Shown piece by piece: positions 57,061-64,000 of a DNA stretch of 64,000 nucleotides (its first letter is position 1; every line of letters starts with the position of its first letter). Made by a program: the position numbers and the translations under genes. The notes below the pieces were generated by a model. That model searched no databases. It was not told the origin of the DNA and saw only the letters and a list, made by a program, of their open reading frames with translations. The DNA lies in contig NZ_CP150145.1 of NCBI RefSeq assembly GCF_037963835.1, positions 5,766,001-5,830,000 of the forward strand. Direction: 5' to 3'. This DNA comes from Paenibacillus sp. FSL H8-0332 (GTDB lineage: Bacteria; Bacillota; Bacilli; Paenibacillales; Paenibacillaceae).

Positions 57061-57810
57061 TTATGCCTTGTTCAGATTCTCACAGGTGAAGCCCTGCTGC
57101 TTCAACGTATGCTGCGCATCCCCGTACTGCGGATTCAAGGCATAGAAGCGGGCAATCGTACTGCTCCAGTCCCTTTCCGTCAGCCCCTGCGCCTTCAGCG
57201 ACTCACGGTGGGCCGCATTATATTCTTCGATCAGGCCCTTCTGATCGGGATTATAGACTTCCTCGTGATATACAGCCGCGATAGGCAGGCGTGGTTTCTT
57301 CGGCTGTTCTCCCGCCGGATAGCCAATGCAGAGGCCGACCACCGGGAATACATACTCTGGCAGCTGCAAAAGTTCAATCACCCCTGCCGTGTTGCGGCGC
57401 ACGCCCCCAATCGGAATAATCCCCAGCCCCAGCGACTCGGCGGCAGCTACTGCATTCGATAGTGCAATGCCGACATCCGTAGCCCCAACGAGCAGTGCGT
57501 CTATGTCCGCAGCCGTTTCAAACGGCTGGCTTTCCAGCTCCGCCGCAAGCTTGGCCCGGTGAAAGTCCATGCAGAACACCAGAAATACCGGCGCTTCCGC
57601 CACATGCTTCTGGTTACCGCTCAGCACTGACAACTGCTGCCTGCGTTCCTCGCTGCGTACCGCAATCATCGATACCTGCTGGCCGTTCACCCAAGAGGGC
57701 GCCGCCTGGGCTGCCTCAATAATCGTCTTCAGCTTCCAAGGCTCCACCGCCTGCCCACTATATTGCCGGAACGAACGGTGGTTCATAAGTAATCTAATCA
57801 CATCATTCAA
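57061..57810 (-). CDS. NADPH-dependent flavin oxidoreductase (NfrA/nitroreductase family)
   Basis: A 249-residue FMN oxidoreductase. It opens with LLMNHRSFRQYSGQAVE, the conserved Arg-rich flavin-binding start of NfrA/FRP proteins, and has AAESLGLGIIPIGGVRRN near 135 and VGLCIGYPAGEQPKKPRLP near 165. Family members reduce nitroaromatics, flavins or quinones with NADPH. The start is TTG with GGGGAGG about 10 bases upstream. Confidence 0.92.
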   Translation of the reverse strand: MNDVIRLLMNHRSFRQYSGQAVEPWKLKTIIEAAQAAPSWVNGQQVSMIAVRSEERRQQLSVLSGNQKHVAEAPVFLVFCMDFHRAKLAAELESQPFETAADIDALLVGATDVGIALSNAVAAAESLGLGIIPIGGVRRNTAGVIELLQLPEYVFPVVGLCIGYPAGEQPKKPRLPIAAVYHEEVYNPDQKGLIEEYNAAHRESLKAQGLTERDWSSTIARFYALNPQYGDAQHTLKQQGFTCENLNKA

Positions 57811-58037
57811 AGGTTCATTTCCTCCCCATCTATACTTAACTTACCCATGTACCGTATACCATTTAAACTATCATAGCCCATTCCCCTTGGAGACTGCCAG
57901 CACACAATGTTTATACCGCAAGTGGGGTGGCTACGAATTCAGGGGCACTTATGCTCCTCATTCGCTCGTCCAGCCCACTTCAGGCCAATCCAATGGGATT
58001 TATCCCTTTCATCGGGAGCCCATGCCCGCACATGCCC

Positions 58038-58066
58038 AAAAAAAATGGACCCGAATCATCGGGTCC
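58038..58066 (-). terminator. Terminator of the GNAT gene
   Basis: On the minus strand GGACCCGA (58066-58059), loop and TCGGGTCC (58054-58047) are followed by TTTTTTTT after one base. The remainder of 57811-58145 holds only AT-rich promoter-like sequence and no gene. Confidence 0.9.
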
Positions 58067-58145
58067 CAACAGCAGTTATATTTTCAAAAGGGGGTCATGT
58101 ACTTAGTTTAACCGCTGACTGTTAGAGTTTGATAACGGCATTATT

Positions 58146-58688
58146 TCAATTGTGTAACAATGTGAAGACTTTCATTACGTCGCCCGAGCCGTCTGCCATC
58201 GGCAGGGTCCGCTCCAGGGTCAGGCCGTTCCTCAGCATGACCTGGGCGGACCGGTAATTATCTCCCCGGCAGCGCCCCTCGACCCTCTTCAGTCCAAGTT
58301 CACCGAATCCGTAGGCCAGCAGCAATCCCAGAGCCTCAGTCGCATACCCGCGTCCCCACCATAACGGATTCAGCATATAACCCAGAACCGCCTGGCCCTC
58401 CTGCCGGTTCCAGTTCTGCAGGGAGACTGAGCCGATCAGCTCCGGCTGGCCTAAGATATAGATTCCTGCATGTAGCGCGCCGGGATCATAGCCGTGCAGC
58501 ATCCGGTTCACCAGCTTATCCAGCACACCCTGCCGGGAAGTCGATCCGTGGCGCAGCTGAATATGCGGCTGCACCTCCGGGTGGGAGAGCAGCGACTTCA
58601 GCTGCGCTCCGTCGCCGGACGCCATATTCTTCAGTTCTATCCTAGAACCTTGCAGCGACATCCCCATGATCATCTCATAAGTGCTCAT
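58146..58688 (-). CDS. GNAT-family N-acetyltransferase (RimJ/RimL-like)
   Basis: A 180-residue acetyltransferase. Motif A GYMLNPLWWGRGYATEALGLL lies near residue 105 (quoted as overlapping pieces GYMLNPLWWGRGYATEA and LGLLLAYGF), motif B near 135 (KRVEGRCRGDNYRSAQVMLRN). It resembles enzymes that acetylate protein N-termini or small molecules. Its 3' end meets a strong terminator. Monocistronic. Confidence 0.9.
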   Translation of the reverse strand: MSTYEMIMGMSLQGSRIELKNMASGDGAQLKSLLSHPEVQPHIQLRHGSTSRQGVLDKLVNRMLHGYDPGALHAGIYILGQPELIGSVSLQNWNRQEGQAVLGYMLNPLWWGRGYATEALGLLLAYGFGELGLKRVEGRCRGDNYRSAQVMLRNGLTLERTLPMADGSGDVMKVFTLLHN

Positions 58689-58740
58689 GAACTTCTCCCT
58701 CTTCTTCTCCCGCCTATGGCGTCCCTCTCATGCAGTCCGT

Positions 58741-59676
58741 CTACCCCCGGCGCAGAGTCAGCACGGTAAGCTCCGGGCGGCACAGGAAGCGCAGCGGCAT
58801 CAATGTCTCGCCGAAGCCCCTGTTCACATACACTGGCATGGCCTTATTCTCTGTATAATACAAGCCGTCTATGTATTTCTGAGATCCGTAGGGCGTGAAC
58901 GGCGCGCCGACCAGCGGCAGGCGAATCTGACCGCCGTGGCTATGCCCCGAGAGCTGAAGGTGAAACGGGTACGCTTCCGCCACATCGGCGTAATCCGGCT
59001 CATGCATCAGCAGGACCGTGAAGATGCCGTCCGGAATATCCCGCACTGCTGCCTCCGGGTCCGGCTTGCCGTGCAGCATGTCATCCAGTCCTGCTACAGC
59101 AATCATCGCTCCGCCTTGCTTGATCAGATAGGACTCGTTCCGCAGGACGCGGAATCCGGCCTCCGTCAGCAGATGGGTCAGCAGCTCCGTATTCTTGTAA
59201 TCGTGATTCCCGAGGATGGCATACTTCCCAAGCGGGGCTTCCAGCTCTGCGAGAATGGGGACCGAGTCGGTCAGATCTTCAGCATAGCTGTCTACGATAT
59301 CCCCGGTGAAGCAGATCAGATCCGGCTGTTCTTCTATGATATGCTTCGTCAGCCGGGCCAGATCCTTCGCATCCTTGTTGAAGCCCAGATGCACATCGCT
59401 GAAATGGACCAGCCGGGTCCCGGCGAACGCGGACGGCAGCTCCGCAAGCAGCAGCTCCCGGCGAGTCACCTCTAACCAATTCGGCTCCCCTTGCCAGGCA
59501 TAGCCGCCGGCGAGGAGGCCTGCGCCAACTACCGCGCCTGCTCCCCGGGCCAGGAACTGGCGGCGGGTCATCTTGCGGCCGCCCCGGCCTTCCGGCTTCG
59601 GTGGCCCTGTTCCCGCGCCATTCGCAGCAGCAGGAACCGTACGCTCGGGAGAGCCCCCGAACGGTTGTTTGCTCAT
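58741..59676 (-). CDS. Tat-exported metallophosphoesterase
   Basis: A 311-residue calcineurin-like phosphoesterase. A twin-arginine signal MTRRQFLARGAGAVVGAGLL lies near residue 36, preceded by a Pro/Gly-rich segment. The metal motifs HFSDVHLGF near 100, FTGDIVDS near 135, LGNHDYKN near 165 and LSGHSHGGQIRLP near 260 are complete. It probably acts at the cell surface; substrate unknown (YkuE-like). I chose the ATG at 59676, 10 bases after AAGGAG, over an upstream start at 59799 inside the channel gene. Confidence 0.92.
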   Translation of the reverse strand: MSKQPFGGSPERTVPAAANGAGTGPPKPEGRGGRKMTRRQFLARGAGAVVGAGLLAGGYAWQGEPNWLEVTRRELLLAELPSAFAGTRLVHFSDVHLGFNKDAKDLARLTKHIIEEQPDLICFTGDIVDSYAEDLTDSVPILAELEAPLGKYAILGNHDYKNTELLTHLLTEAGFRVLRNESYLIKQGGAMIAVAGLDDMLHGKPDPEAAVRDIPDGIFTVLLMHEPDYADVAEAYPFHLQLSGHSHGGQIRLPLVGAPFTPYGSQKYIDGLYYTENKAMPVYVNRGFGETLMPLRFLCRPELTVLTLRRG

Positions 59677-59734
59677 AGGGAGATTCTCCTTTCTATCCTT
59701 GCAATCTATGCGGTTAATATCACTAATGATTTCC

Positions 59735-60442
59735 TTACGGACCGTGCGGGTCCATCTCATCCTGCTTCTCCGATACCGCTTCATCCACCTTGTCATCAAT
59801 ATCCACTTCTATCGCTGCCTCAACCTCTTCTTCCGTACCGGGTCCAAGGATTTTGCGGAACAAGCCCAGCATGGACAGCGCATAGGCGACCGTAATGAAG
59901 CTGAAGCAGATCTGCATAACTACAACCAGCCTTGAGGTATTGTCTATGGGAGCTATATCCCCGTAACCGACTGTCGTAAAAGTAGCCACGCTGAAATAAA
60001 GGAACGTAATCAACTGGCTAAGCAGATCCTGGCCCAAGCCTTCTCCCTGGAACGAGGACTGTCCAAACAGCTTATATATCGATGTATATACGATTGTAAA
60101 AAAAAGAATGCAGGTGAACGCAGCGATGCTGATCCGGACCAGCGTCTGCTGCAGCCTGACTTCCTTGCTGTTGGAATCCCTGATTTCATGGAATATAAAC
60201 AGAATATAGAACAGGACTGAAGCCAGGACAAAAAACAGAATCAGTCCGCGCAGTCCCCGGTTGCCGGGCACAATCGTACCCAGATCGATCAGGTTCAGCA
60301 GGTCCTCCGCCGAGATCAGCGCATAGATCAGAATAGGAGCGAGCAGCACGCCTCTGCCCATCCAGTTCAGCTTCAACCGGGCAAACCTCAGTACCAGGAA
60401 TACGATAACAATGATATTGAAAGCCCAGATCCACCATGCCAT
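59735..60442 (-). CDS. Two-pore-helix potassium channel family protein
   Basis: A 235-residue ion channel. About five hydrophobic segments are followed by a pore loop with the potassium selectivity filter in TFTTVGYGDIAP near residue 165 and an inner helix. The short cytosolic C-terminus is acidic (DIDDKVDEAVSEKQDE). No RCK/TrkA domain is attached. Downstream start of the phosphoesterase follows within 60 bp. Confidence 0.92.
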   Translation of the reverse strand: MAWWIWAFNIIVIVFLVLRFARLKLNWMGRGVLLAPILIYALISAEDLLNLIDLGTIVPGNRGLRGLILFFVLASVLFYILFIFHEIRDSNSKEVRLQQTLVRISIAAFTCILFFTIVYTSIYKLFGQSSFQGEGLGQDLLSQLITFLYFSVATFTTVGYGDIAPIDNTSRLVVVMQICFSFITVAYALSMLGLFRKILGPGTEEEVEAAIEVDIDDKVDEAVSEKQDEMDPHGP

Positions 60443-60541
60443 GGCCTTTACGCTCCTGTTCTATGCTCCCGGCTTCCCGCCGGGAAGGTCCTTATCCGGT
60501 CCTGCCGATACTCGCAGAGCAGCGGCTTGCCCGGACTTATA

Positions 60542-61381
60542 CTAGCTCTTAGTGCGCTGACCGGCTCCGGTCTTAGCATGCGAATCTTCTTCCGGTCCGC
60601 TTATGACTCTGATCCGGCATTCTTCCTCAGGAGCCTCGCGGTAGGCGCGGGCAATTCCCTTATCCTTAATGTCCGCCCGGCTGACCCAACGCTGCTTGAA
60701 GCTAACTTCAACCTCCTGCGTGAACGGGAACGGAGTCAGGGTCAGCGTAGCGCTATCCTGCCACTCAGCCTCAATGGCACGGCCGGAGGTGAAGCTGAAC
60801 TCCTCGCTGCCGGAGAAGCCGTCTGCGAACCAGGGATGCTTCTCTGATTCGGCGCTGCCCGGCTTGCTGAGCGCCAGGAACAACGACAGATCATCGCAGA
60901 ATTGCAGCAGTCTCGCGTCATAATACAGCTCGCCTGCTTCAAGCGGCTTGCTCTGCTCCAGCGCCCGGTGGATACGGGCTCTACGGTCTGCCTCACCCTC
61001 CAGATATTGTGTCAGCTCCGGGCACTCCTCACCCGACACCTCAATCAGACGTTCAAAGTGCGAGCTGCACAGCAGCGCCCCGTATGGCGTCTTCGCTTCC
61101 ACCTCATCGATTCCCCGTCTATAGAAGGTCAGCTTCGGCACAACCGGGAAATCGAGGAAGCTGTATGGCATTCCCTCCGCATCATTCCAGAACGGTGTCT
61201 CATCCAGATCAATCCAGCCCCGGTCATGGTTGCTTACTGCCCAAAGTACCTCAGCCCGGCGGCCTTCAGCGGGCGTATGCTCTTCCTTGAACCACTCAGC
61301 AAATTCTCCGGCCAGCAGCCCGTGCTCATGCTGCTTCGTCATTACAAGCATTCCATCCTGTTCACGACAAATCACAGTCAT
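60542..61381 (-). CDS. DUF3891-family protein
   Basis: A 279-residue soluble protein. The N-terminus MTVICREQDGMLVMTKQHEH and the AVSNHDRGWIDLDETP block near 50 match the DUF3891 family, which has conserved His/Asp residues suggestive of a metal site; function is unknown. It lies between the channel gene and the sdh operon and appears monocistronic. Confidence 0.75.
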   Translation of the reverse strand: MTVICREQDGMLVMTKQHEHGLLAGEFAEWFKEEHTPAEGRRAEVLWAVSNHDRGWIDLDETPFWNDAEGMPYSFLDFPVVPKLTFYRRGIDEVEAKTPYGALLCSSHFERLIEVSGEECPELTQYLEGEADRRARIHRALEQSKPLEAGELYYDARLLQFCDDLSLFLALSKPGSAESEKHPWFADGFSGSEEFSFTSGRAIEAEWQDSATLTLTPFPFTQEVEVSFKQRWVSRADIKDKGIARAYREAPEEECRIRVISGPEEDSHAKTGAGQRTKS

Positions 61382-61650
61382 TCCTCCCCGTTATCCGCTG
61401 TCAGGCGGTTTTCTTCAGCTATGTAGATTATAACATATTCACCTATATTTATCGGAACCTGCGGACGTATGGCTATTCTATGCAGCTTCAGGCTCTTCAT
61501 TACAGGCTGTCTACACATGTACCCTTTTTCCAGCCGACCAGAAACATCCGTACCTGTTACTATGCCAGGCGCAGCCAAACAGACCACCCAGGAATTATAC
61601 CTGAATGGCCTGCTACGATTCTGCTTATAGCAAAAGGGTCTAGAATGCCG

Positions 61651-62415
61651 TCAGACACCCAGCCAGCGCTTGAACATATGCTTCGTCGTCTGCTTGTTGA
61701 TCTCGGCAATAGAGGTTGTGAGCGGAATGCCCTTCGGGCAGGCCCGCACACAGTTCTGCGAGTTACCGCAGCCGTCGATGCCGCCGTCTTCCATGAGCGC
61801 ATCGAGGCGATCCTCAGCGTTCATCTCACCTGTCGGGTGAGCGTTGAACAGGCGCACCTGCGAGATGGCTGCCGGCCCGATGAAGTCGGTCTTCTCGTTA
61901 ACATTCGGGCAAGCCTCCAGGCAGACGCCGCAGGTCATGCATTTGGACAGCTCATAGGCCCACTGGCGCTTCTTCTCCGGCATACGCGGTCCCGGACCAA
62001 GATCATACGTGCCGTCAATCGGAATCCAGGCCTTTACCCGCTTCAGAGCATTGAACATCCGGCTGCGGTCAATCACCAGATCGCGGACGACCGGGAAGGT
62101 CTTCATCGGCTCAATGCGCACCGGCTGCTCCAGATTGTCGATCAGCGCTGCACAGGCTTGACGGGGCTTGCCGTTGATTACCATCGAGCAGGCGCCGCAG
62201 ACCTCTTCGAGACAGTTGGATTCCCAGCACACAGGAACCGTATTATCGCCTTTTGCATTCACCGGATTCCGCTGTATCTCCATCAGCGCACTGATTACGT
62301 TCATCCCCGGACGGTAGGCAAGCTCGAACTCCTCCGTATAAGGGCTGGTCTCCGGTTCATCCTGGCGGGTAATAATAAATTTCACATTTTTGGGAGCTGC
62401 TGCTGTTTCCGCCAT
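61651..62415 (-). CDS. sdhB: Succinate dehydrogenase iron-sulfur subunit
   Basis: A 254-residue electron-transfer subunit of respiratory complex II. The [2Fe-2S] Cys cluster lies in CWESNCLEEVCGACSM near 62 with a fourth Cys at RQAC, and [4Fe-4S]/[3Fe-4S] ligands are in CMTCGVCLEACPNV near 155 and CGNSQNCVRACPKGIPLT near 215. The size matches Bacillus SdhB. It follows sdhA by 38 bp in the same operon. Confidence 0.96.
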   Translation of the reverse strand: MAETAAAPKNVKFIITRQDEPETSPYTEEFELAYRPGMNVISALMEIQRNPVNAKGDNTVPVCWESNCLEEVCGACSMVINGKPRQACAALIDNLEQPVRIEPMKTFPVVRDLVIDRSRMFNALKRVKAWIPIDGTYDLGPGPRMPEKKRQWAYELSKCMTCGVCLEACPNVNEKTDFIGPAAISQVRLFNAHPTGEMNAEDRLDALMEDGGIDGCGNSQNCVRACPKGIPLTTSIAEINKQTTKHMFKRWLGV

Positions 62416-62453
62416 GTCAGTTACCTCCTAGAAAGTTTGGTTAGTCTAGCCGG

Positions 62454-64000
62454 TCAATCCTTCGAGTAATCCCGCACGCGCGGAGGAATCAGCGATACAT
62501 CGACTTCCTCGTAGGAGATCTGCGGGCCGTCAGCTGTCCAGGCGGCTTTGGTGGTCTTGAGGAATTCCTCATCGTTACGCGTCGGGAACTCCGGCTTGTA
62601 ATGTGCGCCCCGGCTCTCATTGCGCAGCAGCGCTCCAAGCGTCATGGCCTCCGACAGCTCCAGCATATTCCACAGCTGGCGGGTGAACGCTACGCCCTGG
62701 TTGCTCCAGCGCGAGGTGTCGCTCATGTTGATGTTACGGTAACGTTCCTTCAGTTCTTTGATTTTGCCGATCGTCGCTTCGAGCTTCTTGTTCTCACGCA
62801 CCACGGTCATATTCGCCGTCATCCATTCGCCAAGCTCCTTATGGATCACGTAAGCATTCTCTGTGCCAGTCATCCCCAGCAGCGACTCATATTTATCGGT
62901 CTGCGTCTTGTGGAAGCTGTCGAACACCGTGGAGGAGATATCCTGCACCGATTTCTTAAGGCCCTTGATGTATTCCACAGCCTTCGGACCGGAGACCATC
63001 CCGCCATAAATGGCAGAGACCAGGGAATTCGCGCCCAGACGGTTGGCCCCGTGGTATTGATATTCACATTCCCCTGCCGCGAACAAGCCGGGAATATTCG
63101 TCATTTGATTATAGTCGACCCACATGCCGCCCATTGAATAATGCACAGCCGGGAAGATTTTCATCGGAATTTTGCGGGGATCATCCCCCATGAACTTCTC
63201 GTAGATTTCAATAATGCCGCCGAGCTTGACGTCAAGCTCCTTCGGGTCCTTATGCGACAGATCCAGGTAGACCATGTTCTCGCCGTTAATGCCCAGCCCC
63301 TGATCCACACACACATTGAAAATCTCACGGGTAGCAATATCGCGCGGCACCAGGTTACCGTACGAGGGATATTTCTCTTCAAGGAAGTACCACGGCTTAC
63401 CGTCCTTATAGGTCCAGATCCGTCCGCCTTCACCGCGCGCCGATTCCGACATCAGCCGCAGTTTGTCATCGCCGGGAATCGCCGTCGGGTGAATCTGAAT
63501 GAATTCCCCGTTCGCATAATGCACACCTTGTTGATACACGGCGCTTGCCGCAGTTCCTGTGTTAATGACCGAGTTCGTGGTTTTGCCGAAAATAATCCCC
63601 GGACCGCCGCTGGCCAGAATGACCGCGTCCGCCGGGAAGGTCTGAATCTCCATCGTCTTGAGATTCTGGGCGCTGATGCCGCGGCAGACCCGCTCGTCAT
63701 CCAGAACCACCGAGAGGAATTCCCAGTTCTCGCTCTTGGTAACCAGGCCTTCCGCTTCCCAGCGGCGCACCTGCTCATCCAGCGCATACAGCAGCTGCTG
63801 ACCGGTAGTCGCCCCGGCGAACGCTGTGCGGTGGCGCTTCGTTCCGCCGAACCGGCGGAAGTCGAGCAGCCCCTCCGGGGTACGGTTGAACATTACGCCC
63901 ATCCGGTCCATCAGGTGAATAATGCCTGGTGCCGCTTCGCACATGGCCTTCACTGGAGGCTGGTTGGCCAGGAAGTCGCCGCCGTAGACGGTATCGTCGA
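62454..64000 (-). CDS. sdhA: Succinate dehydrogenase flavoprotein subunit (5' end beyond the window)
   Basis: The last 515 codons of the FAD-containing catalytic subunit of complex II; reading continues to the right edge (DDTVYGGDFLANQPP precedes the first internal GTG at 63953), so the start and the flavin-linking His are outside. HRTAFAGATTGQQLL, HPTAIPGDD, SARGEGGRIW and HYSMGGMWVDYNQMTNIPG with GECEYQYHGANRLGANSL are the substrate and FAD blocks. A cytochrome b558 gene (sdhC) is expected just upstream. Confidence 0.97.
   Translation of the reverse strand, partial: DDTVYGGDFLANQPPVKAMCEAAPGIIHLMDRMGVMFNRTPEGLLDFRRFGGTKRHRTAFAGATTGQQLLYALDEQVRRWEAEGLVTKSENWEFLSVVLDDERVCRGISAQNLKTMEIQTFPADAVILASGGPGIIFGKTTNSVINTGTAASAVYQQGVHYANGEFIQIHPTAIPGDDKLRLMSESARGEGGRIWTYKDGKPWYFLEEKYPSYGNLVPRDIATREIFNVCVDQGLGINGENMVYLDLSHKDPKELDVKLGGIIEIYEKFMGDDPRKIPMKIFPAVHYSMGGMWVDYNQMTNIPGLFAAGECEYQYHGANRLGANSLVSAIYGGMVSGPKAVEYIKGLKKSVQDISSTVFDSFHKTQTDKYESLLGMTGTENAYVIHKELGEWMTANMTVVRENKKLEATIGKIKELKERYRNINMSDTSRWSNQGVAFTRQLWNMLELSEAMTLGALLRNESRGAHYKPEFPTRNDEEFLKTTKAAWTADGPQISYEEVDVSLIPPRVRDYSKD

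Noticed and set aside
61480..62469. Plus-strand frame of 329 codons opposite sdhB
   Set aside because: sdhB carries all iron-sulfur Cys motifs; the opposite frame has no ribosome-binding site or domain.

Overview
The window looks like chromosomal DNA of an endospore-forming Firmicute, most probably a Paenibacillus. Spore-former markers are a GerE regulator, a YhcN/YlaJ lipoprotein, two CgeB-like proteins, a Spo0E-type phosphatase, a YjcZ-type miniprotein and a YheC/D protein. Other support comes from strong AGGAGG ribosome-binding sites, TTG/GTG starts, a moderately high GC content and Firmicute-type SdhAB, EcsAB and LtaS-like proteins. I see no rRNA, tRNA, phage, IS element or CRISPR array.

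Layout. 0-2.4 kb: the end of a flavodoxin-fold oxidoreductase, a lone SagB-type oxidoreductase, a coupled small-protein/retropepsin-like pair and gerE. 2.8-8.1 kb: a LacI regulator, then an iron-uptake operon efeO-efeB-efeU with a consensus sigma-A promoter and a textbook Fur box. 8.2-11.2 kb: an RpiR-type regulator with nagB and nagA for N-acetylglucosamine use, preceded by two palindromes that could be its operator.

11.4-44.5 kb is dominated by what I read as a spore-surface glycoprotein locus. An 11-gene leftward run (24.6 to 13.5 kb) carries two CgeB-like proteins, several glycosyltransferases, a methyltransferase and a three-enzyme set (WecB-like epimerase, CapE/FlaA1-like dehydratase, RmlD-like reductase) predicted to make a UDP-N-acetyl-6-deoxy-L-hexosamine. 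Next come a Spo0E-like phosphatase, a GT-C-like membrane protein, an LtaS-like phosphoglycerol transferase, and an aminohydrolase behind a guanine-class purine riboswitch. An operon of four small proteins (33.4 to 32.0 kb), a SpsI-like nucleotidyltransferase with three more glycosyltransferases (37.7 to 34.3 kb), a 1704-residue protein built of about 148 decapeptide repeats (43.1 to 38.0 kb) and a YheC/D protein complete it. Several proteins of this locus carry Arg/Lys-rich low-complexity tails, and candidate sigma-K promoters precede several transcription units. My inference is that the giant repeat protein is a surface fibre and that the glycosyltransferases decorate it or a neighbouring spore layer.

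44.5-64 kb is mostly housekeeping: phosphatidylserine decarboxylase, GpmA, an AraC regulator, an aminotransferase, the YjcZ-like miniprotein, a DEAD helicase with an EcsAB exporter, an SDR and CheX-like protein, a LysR regulator, a PHP phosphatase, a nitroreductase, a GNAT, a Tat-exported metallophosphoesterase, a potassium channel, a DUF3891-like protein, and sdhB-sdhA running off the right edge.

Non-coding signals of note are two copies of a 49-nt intergenic repeat (34.3 and 45.4 kb), a perfect 43-bp palindrome, a degenerate 9-bp tandem repeat, and many convincing intrinsic terminators.
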